9,702 nt of DNA from an uncultured Lachnospiraceae bacterium (GTDB lineage Bacteria > Bacillota > Clostridia > Lachnospirales > Lachnospiraceae), in assembly GCA_910588755.1 (NCBI GenBank), contig CAJUQZ010000154.1, positions 1-9,702 of the forward strand. Direction: 5' to 3'. The translations under genes and the position numbers were made by a program. Below the pieces are notes generated by a model. The model was not told the origin of the DNA and did not search any database. It saw only the letters and a list, made by a program, of their open reading frames with translations. Shown in pieces: positions 4,937-9,702 of the stretch. Position 1 is the first letter of the stretch. Each line of letters opens with the position of its first letter.

Positions 4937-5842
4937 ATGAATGAAATGGACATGAACAAAATTCTGTCAAAGGCGGAGGTTTTGATCGAAGCGCTCCCCT
5001 ACATACAGAAATTCAACAGAAAATATATTGTTGTCAAATACGGCGGGAGCGCTATGAGCAACGAGGAGCTGCAGCGGAATGTCATCAAGGACGTGACGCT
5101 GTTAAAACTAGTCGGTTTCAAGCCGATTATCGTGCACGGCGGCGGCAAGGAGATCAGCCGGTGGGTGGAAAAAGTTGGCATGGAGGCAAGGTTTGTGAAC
5201 GGCCTGCGCGTCACGGACGCGGCGACTATGGAAATCGCGGAGATGGTGCTCAACAAGGTCAACAAGAGTCTGGTGACGATGGTGCAGGAGCTTGGCGTGA
5301 AGGCGGTTGGCGTCAGCGGCAAGGACGGCGGTCTGTTAAGGGTGGACAGGAAGTATGCGGACGGACAGGATATCGGTTTTGTGGGCGATATCAGGGAAGT
5401 GAATCCCAAAGTGCTGTTTGACCTGATCGAAAAAGATTTCCTCCCGATCGTCGCGCCGATTGGTCTCGACGACAATTTCCAGACGTATAATATCAACGCG
5501 GACGACGCGGCGTGCGCCATCGCGAAGGCTGTGGGGGCGGAGAAGCTTGCGTTCCTGACCGACATCGAGGGATTGTACAAGGATATCAACGACAAGTCCT
5601 CCTTTATTTCCAGAATTTCGGCCTCGCAGGCGGAGAAGCTGATTGCGGACGGCTTTATCGGCGGCGGTATGCTGCCAAAGCTTGGCAACTGCACCAGCGC
5701 GATCGAGAACGGCGTCAACCGTGTGCATATCCTTGACGGGCGGATTCCGCACTGCCTGCTTCTCGAGATTTTTACCAGAAACGGTGTCGGTACGGCGATC
5801 GTTAAAGACGAAGACCTGGCGGATATGGACAGGGAAGTATAG
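4937..5842 (+). CDS. argB: ArgB, N-acetylglutamate kinase
   Basis: ArgB phosphorylates N-acetyl-L-glutamate with ATP, the second step of ornithine/arginine synthesis. Counted from ATG 4937 it is 301 residues, normal for the family. The amino-acid-kinase motifs are in order: K34-YGG for phosphate binding, H67-GGGKEIS for acetylglutamate and phosphate, GLRVTD, NADDAACAIA and FLTDIEGLY near the nucleotide site, then GGMLPKL. An N-terminal helix (MNKILSKAEVLIEALPYIQKF) precedes the core, and the C-terminus has the H272-CLLLEIFTRNGVGT signature. Both are features of the hexameric, arginine-inhibited ArgB class, so feedback inhibition by arginine is likely and fits the acetyl-recycling pathway. Alternative starts are ATG 4904 (312 residues, no ribosome site) and ATG 4952. 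ATG 4904 overlaps the ancestral stop of the MITE-interrupted ORF. argD follows 23 bases downstream. Confidence 0.97.
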   Translation: MNEMDMNKILSKAEVLIEALPYIQKFNRKYIVVKYGGSAMSNEELQRNVIKDVTLLKLVGFKPIIVHGGGKEISRWVEKVGMEARFVNGLRVTDAATMEIAEMVLNKVNKSLVTMVQELGVKAVGVSGKDGGLLRVDRKYADGQDIGFVGDIREVNPKVLFDLIEKDFLPIVAPIGLDDNFQTYNINADDAACAIAKAVGAEKLAFLTDIEGLYKDINDKSSFISRISASQAEKLIADGFIGGGMLPKLGNCTSAIENGVNRVHILDGRIPHCLLLEIFTRNGVGTAIVKDEDLADMDREV

Positions 5843-5865
5843 GATTGGTAAATGGAGAGTAGATT

Positions 5866-7074
5866 ATGAATATGAATGAATATATCGACGAAGCTGAGTC
5901 CGCGCTGCTGCACACTTACAACCGCTACCAGATTGTATGGGACAGGGGCGACGGCATGTACATGTACGATATCGAGGGGAAAAAATACCTCGATTTCGTC
6001 GCGGGAATCGCAGTGTTTGCGCTGGGCTATAATAATAAGGCGTACAATGACGCGCTCAAGGCACAGATTGACAAAGTGATTCACACATCGAACTATTACT
6101 ACAACATACCGGCGATTGAGGCGGCCAAAAAGCTGAAAAAAATCTCTGGCATGGACAGGATCTTTTTTACAAACAGCGGTGCGGAGGCGGTCGAGGGTGC
6201 CTTAAAAGCCGCCAGAAAGTACGCATTTTTGCGGGACGGACACACAGACCATGAGTTTATCGCCATGAACCACTCCTTCCACGGAAGGACGTTTGGCGCG
6301 CTTTCCGTGACGGGCAATCCGCATTACAGGGAGGCGTTTGAGCCGATGATTGGCAATGTGAAGTTTGCGGATTTCAATGATTTTGAGAGCGTCAGGGCAC
6401 AGGTGACGGATAAGACGTGCGCGATTATTTTTGAGACGGTGCAGGGAGAGGGCGGCATCTATCCGGCGACAGAGGATTTTCTCCGGAAAATCAGGGCGCT
6501 CTGTGACGAAAAGGATATCCTGCTCATTCTCGACGAGATTCAGTGCGGCATGGGAAGGACAGGCATAATGTATGCGTGGCAGCGCTACGGCGTAAAGCCG
6601 GATATTATGACGAGCGCCAAGGCGATTGGCTGCGGTGTTCCTGTCGGGGCGTTTATGATGACGGAACACGTCGCGCAGCACTCCTTGACGAGCGGCGATC
6701 ACGGGACGACTTACGGGGGAAACCCGCTTGCGTGCGCAGCCATCTCGAAGGTGATCGACCTCTTTGAGGAGCTGGATATTCTGGCAAATGTCAATGAGAC
6801 AGGGGCGTATTTATATGAAAAGCTTGACGCGCTTGCGGCAAAATACGACTGTATCAAGGCGCACAGGGGTGTCGGCCTGATGCAGGGACTCGAGTGCACG
6901 GCGCCGGTGAGCGGCGTGATCAACAGGGCGGTCGAGAAGGGGCTTTTGTTGATCAATGCTGGGACGAACATTATTCGTTTTATCCCGCCGCTTGTCGTGT
7001 CAAAGGCAGATGTAGATGACATGATTGCGATTGTTGACGCGTGTTTTGCGGAGCTTGAAGGTTCAGGGGTATAG
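5866..7074 (+). CDS. argD: ArgD, acetylornithine aminotransferase
   Basis: ArgD is a class III PLP aminotransferase that converts N-acetylglutamate semialdehyde and glutamate to N-acetylornithine and 2-oxoglutarate. Its 402 residues match the family. The opening (LLHTYNRYQIVWDRGDGMYM) and YLDFVAGIAV are typical; TNSGAEAVEGALKAARKYA binds the cofactor phosphate; SFHGRTFGALSVTG and ETVQGEGG are conserved; D223 in LDEIQCGMGRTG contacts the PLP pyridine nitrogen; and K252 in SAKAIGCGVPVGAF is the Schiff-base lysine. TTYGGNPLACAA and the C-terminal NIIRFIPPL complete the fold. GGAGAG at 5854-5859 lies six bases before ATG 5866. The short gap after argB shows they are co-transcribed. Related enzymes also act on succinyl-diaminopimelate or ornithine, but position beside argB and argJ supports argD. 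No clear terminator follows. Confidence 0.96.
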   Translation: MNMNEYIDEAESALLHTYNRYQIVWDRGDGMYMYDIEGKKYLDFVAGIAVFALGYNNKAYNDALKAQIDKVIHTSNYYYNIPAIEAAKKLKKISGMDRIFFTNSGAEAVEGALKAARKYAFLRDGHTDHEFIAMNHSFHGRTFGALSVTGNPHYREAFEPMIGNVKFADFNDFESVRAQVTDKTCAIIFETVQGEGGIYPATEDFLRKIRALCDEKDILLILDEIQCGMGRTGIMYAWQRYGVKPDIMTSAKAIGCGVPVGAFMMTEHVAQHSLTSGDHGTTYGGNPLACAAISKVIDLFEELDILANVNETGAYLYEKLDALAAKYDCIKAHRGVGLMQGLECTAPVSGVINRAVEKGLLLINAGTNIIRFIPPLVVSKADVDDMIAIVDACFAELEGSGV

Positions 7075-7188
7075 GAAAATGTTAACGCCCGCAACGACAG
7101 GCAACTGGAGCGCTGCGGGGTGCTTAGGGCATCAGGTTTCTAGGGATGTGATACCGGTTACGGGAATCTGGTGCTGTGGGGAATTTTG

Positions 7189-8694
7189 ATGAGACACAGT
7201 AGAATAAAAAACAGGCTGTTGTGGATGGCAGCCGTATTTGTAGTGGTGTTTGCCCTGGCTGGCGCGTTTTTTTTCTATAATTTGCAGCGCGGCGGGGAAG
7301 CTGACTTGCGGTCGGACTTTGGAAACCGGAAAGAGACAATCCACTTATGGTATACAGACGATGCGCTGACGGATTATCTGGGCAGCAAGGCTCTAGAATT
7401 TTATAACCAAACAGATATTCGAGTGGATGTGAAGCAGGTATCCGGGTTAGAGTATCTTGAGGCTGTCAATGCGGCGAGCCTTGACGACGGGACAGACACG
7501 CCGGATCTATATATTTTGAGCAACGACTCTCTCGAGAAGGCATATCTGGCAGGGCTTGCGACACAGCTGCCGGATACGGCGCCTGTCTATGAAGAGCAAT
7601 TATTCTCGCAGTCTGCGCGCAATGCGGTGCTGTATAACGGAAAATATGTTGCGTGTCCGATGTACTTTGAGACAAGCGCGCTGCTTTATAATAAAACCTA
7701 TCTGCAGCAGATCGCAGACGAGGCAAACGGCGCAGGGGCCGGGCAGGAAGAGGGCGGAGCGTATCCCGGTGAAGGGCAGGATAGCGAGATGACACAGGGA
7801 CAGACTGTCACTGCAGAGCAGTTGATTCCTGCGTCGATTGTGGATATTCTGACCTTTGCGGATCAGTACTCGACGCCGGAGAATGTAGAGTATTTCTTTC
7901 GCTGGGACGTGTCCGATATTTTTTACAATTACTTTTTCATAGGAAATTATATATCAGTAGGCGGCGCGGCGGGGGACGATAAGTCCCAGATCGACATTTA
8001 CAATACAGAGTCGGTTTCCAGCCTCAAGGTGTACCAGGAGATGAACCAGTTCTTTTCGATTGATACCAAGGAGACGAACTATGATACGATCATGCAGGAG
8101 TTTCAGGAGGGAAAGACCATCTACACCATCGCGACGAGCGACTGCATCAGAAAGCTGGACGAGGCGGCCAAAAACGGCGAGTTTGGCTATGAGTACGGGA
8201 TTGCAAAGCTGCCTGACATCAACCAGGAGCTTGTGACCAGGGGCATGTCCGTGACAAACGCGCTGGTCATCAACGGGTATTCGGAGCACAAGGAGTCTGC
8301 GGGGCGCCTGATGGAGTATCTGGTGAAGAACGCAAATGCCGATCTGTACAGCATGACAGGGAAGCTCTCCGCAGTGAACAGAGACAGCTATGAAAATGCA
8401 GCCGAGGCGGTTTTTATGGAGAGCTATGAGGAGTCTGTTCCGATTCCCAAGATGCTTGAAACCGGAAACTTTTGGGTGGAGCTGGAAATCTGTTTTGCAA
8501 AGGTCTGGGGTGGTGAGGACGCAAACACCCAGCTGCGGCAACTTTCTGAGCAGATTAAGACACAGCTTGCGGGGGAGGTCGTGGCGGAACAGCCGATTGA
8601 GGATCCGCAGGTGGAGCTGCTGCCGGCTGTAGAGTACGAGGAGGGCACAGGCGAGTTGGATGTCACGCCGGAATCACAGGGGATGTCGGAGTAG
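7189..8694 (+). CDS. Membrane-anchored extracellular solute-binding protein
   Basis: The 501-residue product resembles type 1 extracellular solute-binding proteins of sugar-type ABC importers (UgpB/MalE-like): after the anchor it has IHLWYTDDALTDYL, then SKALEFYNQTDIRVDV, DTPDLYILSNDSLEKAYLAG, YFETSALLYNKTYL and a C-terminal helical lobe. Ligand is unknown. Residues 1-10 are basic (MRHSRIKNR) and about 11-31 form one hydrophobic segment (LLWMAAVFVVVFALAGAFFF). There is no lipobox Cys, so the protein is probably held by an uncleaved signal anchor. A Gly/Glu/Gln-rich linker (about 177-210) interrupts the domain, and the last 35 residues are acidic and Pro-rich. ATG 7189 has a fair ribosome site (GGGGA, 7178-7182); GTG 7171 would add six residues. 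No permease or ATPase gene is in the window. The 114-base gap after argD contains a stem (7088-7093 with 7114-7119) but no T-run. Confidence 0.85.
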   Translation: MRHSRIKNRLLWMAAVFVVVFALAGAFFFYNLQRGGEADLRSDFGNRKETIHLWYTDDALTDYLGSKALEFYNQTDIRVDVKQVSGLEYLEAVNAASLDDGTDTPDLYILSNDSLEKAYLAGLATQLPDTAPVYEEQLFSQSARNAVLYNGKYVACPMYFETSALLYNKTYLQQIADEANGAGAGQEEGGAYPGEGQDSEMTQGQTVTAEQLIPASIVDILTFADQYSTPENVEYFFRWDVSDIFYNYFFIGNYISVGGAAGDDKSQIDIYNTESVSSLKVYQEMNQFFSIDTKETNYDTIMQEFQEGKTIYTIATSDCIRKLDEAAKNGEFGYEYGIAKLPDINQELVTRGMSVTNALVINGYSEHKESAGRLMEYLVKNANADLYSMTGKLSAVNRDSYENAAEAVFMESYEESVPIPKMLETGNFWVELEICFAKVWGGEDANTQLRQLSEQIKTQLAGEVVAEQPIEDPQVELLPAVEYEEGTGELDVTPESQGMSE

Positions 8695-8699
8695 CCCTG

Positions 8700-8730
8700 C
8701 GATTATTTTTATAAAAATCGAATATTTTTT
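8700..8730 (+). terminator. Candidate intrinsic terminator after the solute-binding protein
   Basis: CGATT-A-TTT (8700-8708) pairs with AAAAATCG (8713-8720) with one bulged A and a TTAT loop, followed by a T-run ending at 8730. The stem is AT-rich and therefore weak. Its place six bases after the stop codon is right for a terminator. Confidence 0.45.
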
Positions 8731-8758
8731 CAAAAAAATCCAATGATAATTGTAGATT

Positions 8759-8841
8759 AGGAACTGTGAATAAATAACATTACAATGTGCACCTGGAGAC
8801 AGAGACAGGCAAAACGGCAAAGTTATTTGTTCACAGTTCCT
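8759..8841. repeat. 83-bp inverted-repeat element with 20-bp arms
   Basis: The left arm AGGAACTGTGAATAAATAAC (8759-8778) matches the reverse complement of the right arm (8822-8841, GTTATTTGTTCACAGTTCCT) at 19 of 20 positions. The 43-base centre has no coding capacity. Arms this long and this well kept suggest a small mobile repeat (MITE-like) or a structured RNA. I see no convincing target duplication at its edges, so mobility is not shown. Confidence 0.75.
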
Positions 8842-8943
8842 TAATGACAGTGGAGTAGAACACCAGTTCAAAAAAATGCTTTGAAGATACTGGAGGAATA
8901 CGCTGCTGTCAGGAACAGAACGAAGGTTTACAGTTATAATTGG

Positions 8944-9048
8944 ATTTTTGACTGTCCGGGCAAAAGGAAGGAATATAAGGTATGATATATTTTTGATTGC
9001 CCAGACAAAAAGGGAGGAATGTAAGGTATGATAGGATTCTTGATCGCC
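8944..9048 (+). repeat. 45-bp tandem duplication of the transporter's start region
   Basis: Unit A (8944-8987) and unit B (8989-9033) are about 85% identical by hand count. Each runs from ATTTTTGA through an AAGGAAGG/AGGGAGG purine block to AAGGTATGATA. A third partial copy, ATTCTTGATCGCC (9036-9048), is the transporter's own coding sequence. Unit A thus provides a decoy ribosome site and ATG (8982) followed after four codons by a stop. In one frame units A and B read IIGFLTV and DIFLIAQ, which resemble the gene's real start MIGFLIA. Confidence 0.75.
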
Positions 9049-9459
9049 TTGTTATCAGGGGCTCTGATGAGTGTGCAGGGAGTGTTTAATACGAAGGTGA
9101 CTGAGTCATCGAGCATGTGGGCGGCAAACGCGTTTGTGCAGTTTACGGCGTTTCTTGTGTGCATACTGGCGTGGCTGTTTGCGGACAGGACTTCGTTTCG
9201 CGAGGTGATTGCCGTGGAACCCAAGTATTTCCTGTTCGGCGGCGTCATGGGGGCCTTCATCACATTGACCGTTATCAGGAGCATGGACGCGCTCGGTCCG
9301 GCTAAGGCGGTGATGCTGATTGTGATATCACAGCTCATTATTGCCTATCTGATAGAACTTTTCGGACTGTTTGGCGTGGACAGGCAGCCGTTTTCCTGGC
9401 GGAAGGTCATCGGCGCGCTAGTTGCCATCGGAGGGTTTGTGCTGTTTAAGTGGGAATAA
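9028..9459 (+). CDS. DMT family transporter, DUF606/YdcZ-like
   Basis: The 143-residue protein is almost entirely hydrophobic, with about four to five membrane helices: residues 1-19 (MIGFLIALLSGALMSVQGV), 30-50 (WAANAFVQFTAFLVCILAWL), 68-84 (FLFGGVMGAFITLTVI), 92-115 (LGPAKAVMLIVISQLIIAYL) and 126-142 (VIGALVAIGGFVLF). The opening MIGFLIALLSGALMSVQGVF and length match the DUF606/YdcZ group of the drug/metabolite transporter superfamily, half-size proteins of about 140-150 residues thought to act as dimers or paired with a second copy. Substrate is unknown. ATG 9028 is ten bases after GGGAGG (9012-9017). The sequence before the start is a duplication that may be the trace of a lost neighbouring paralogue, since genes of this group are often found in pairs. 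Confidence 0.88.
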   Translation: MIGFLIALLSGALMSVQGVFNTKVTESSSMWAANAFVQFTAFLVCILAWLFADRTSFREVIAVEPKYFLFGGVMGAFITLTVIRSMDALGPAKAVMLIVISQLIIAYLIELFGLFGVDRQPFSWRKVIGALVAIGGFVLFKWE

Positions 9460-9502
9460 AACAGGATGAGAAAAATTTGTTCGATAAATACCTTTTGCGG
9501 GG

Positions 9503-9531
9503 TTGTGAAAAAAGAAAAACTCATGTATAGT
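9503..9531 (+). promoter_or_regulatory. Probable sigma-A promoter near the window's right end
   Basis: TTGTGA (9503-9508) and TATAGT (9526-9531) are exactly 17 bases apart, with an A-rich spacer. This is the best promoter match I found in the window. Transcription would run rightward through the inverted repeat at 9565-9684 into a gene beyond the window edge. Confidence 0.6.
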
Positions 9532-9564
9532 ATAAGGTGAGGAATGGTAGGAGCCTGCGGTTAC

Positions 9565-9684
9565 AGGGCGTGTTAGAAAAATGCTTTCTGCTAGAGTTGC
9601 GCAATCGCAAGTTTTACACAGTGCGGCAAAACGACATATGGCGCTGCTGTACAGTTGGCAGGAAGGATTTCTGAAACACGTCCT
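9565..9684. repeat. 120-bp imperfect inverted-repeat element
   Basis: The left end AGGGCGTGTT-AGAAA (9565-9579) matches the reverse complement of the right end, AGGACGTGTTTCAGAAA (9668-9684), with one substitution and a 2-base gap; similarity continues inward to CTGC (left, to 9591) and GCAG (right, from 9658). The interior holds TTGCG-CAAT-CGCAA (9597-9610) and no ORF. No target duplication is evident. It may be a MITE or, since a promoter lies 34 bases upstream, a transcribed structured leader. The remaining bases to 9702 show nothing I can name. Confidence 0.6.
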
Positions 9685-9702
9685 AGTGCTCTATCCGGCC
9701 AG

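Larger units (their letters stand above)
8695..9027. other. Intergenic region rich in palindromes and duplications
   Basis: This 333-base gap has no gene I support. In order it holds a candidate terminator (8700-8730), a poly-A/T stretch, an 83-bp inverted repeat (8759-8841), an imperfect hairpin with TTCAAA (8867-8872) and TTTGAA (8880-8885), and a 45-bp tandem duplication that runs into the next gene (from 8944). One frame stays open from 8884 to 9031 without a start codon and ends overlapping the transporter's ATG; it includes diverged copies of that protein's first residues. Confidence 0.6.

Noticed and set aside
4999..6084. Long minus-strand open frame of 361 codons
   Set aside because: It lies antisense to argB and the start of argD, both certain from motifs. 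Its low-complexity Ser/Ile/Leu-rich translation is what a complement of GC-biased codons gives.
7088..7119. CCCGCA/TGCGGG stem after argD as a terminator
   Set aside because: The loop is 20 bases and no T-run follows.
7954..8541. Minus-strand open frame of 195 codons
   Set aside because: Antisense to the solute-binding protein gene, with no ribosome site and no recognisable domain.
8884..9031. Open frame of about 49 codons ending at the transporter's ATG
   Set aside because: No start codon with a ribosome site. The frame is explained by the duplicated start region, so I describe it as a repeat rather than a gene.

Overview
The window looks like chromosomal DNA of a Gram-positive anaerobe of the Clostridia, most likely a Lachnospiraceae-type bacterium. 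This rests on the strong AGGAGG-type ribosome binding sites, the moderate and patchy G+C, the arginine genes of the acetyl-cycling (ArgJ) type, an HTH-Uma2 protein of a kind common in that family, and many small palindromic repeats. The assignment is an inference from gene style, not from a search. All genes I support lie on the + strand.

Region 1 (1-2359) is an accessory stretch: a GNAT acetyltransferase (279-722) with a 46-codon ORF overlapping its stop (719-859), a NUDIX hydrolase read from a TTG start (888-1364), a Cys-rich protein of unknown function (1474-1935) and a small charged helical protein (2087-2359). A 52-bp tandem repeat with nearly three copies covers the 3' end of the Cys-rich gene and the gap after it.

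Region 2 (2363-7074) is an arginine/ornithine biosynthesis cluster: argJ, argB and argD. ArgJ makes N-acetylglutamate and recycles the acetyl group, ArgB phosphorylates N-acetylglutamate, and ArgD transaminates the semialdehyde. argC is not in the window. The cluster is split between argJ and argB by about 1.3 kb of accessory DNA. This holds an HTH-Uma2 gene flanked by two diverged direct copies of the same C-terminal coding tail. The upstream copy carries a CAG-to-TAG stop. The downstream copy is broken by a 139-bp miniature inverted-repeat element with 14-bp ends and an exact 8-bp target duplication (GGATAAAC), features that fit the IS66 family.

Region 3 (7075-9702) has a membrane-anchored extracellular solute-binding protein with no permease beside it, an 83-bp palindromic repeat, a 45-bp tandem duplication that copies the start region of the next gene, a DUF606/YdcZ-type membrane transporter, a good sigma-A promoter (9503-9531) and a second long inverted repeat running to the window edge.

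I found no complete unknown multi-gene system. The most notable signals are the MITE with its reconstructable empty site, the duplicated tails around Uma2, and the two tandem repeats placed at gene ends.
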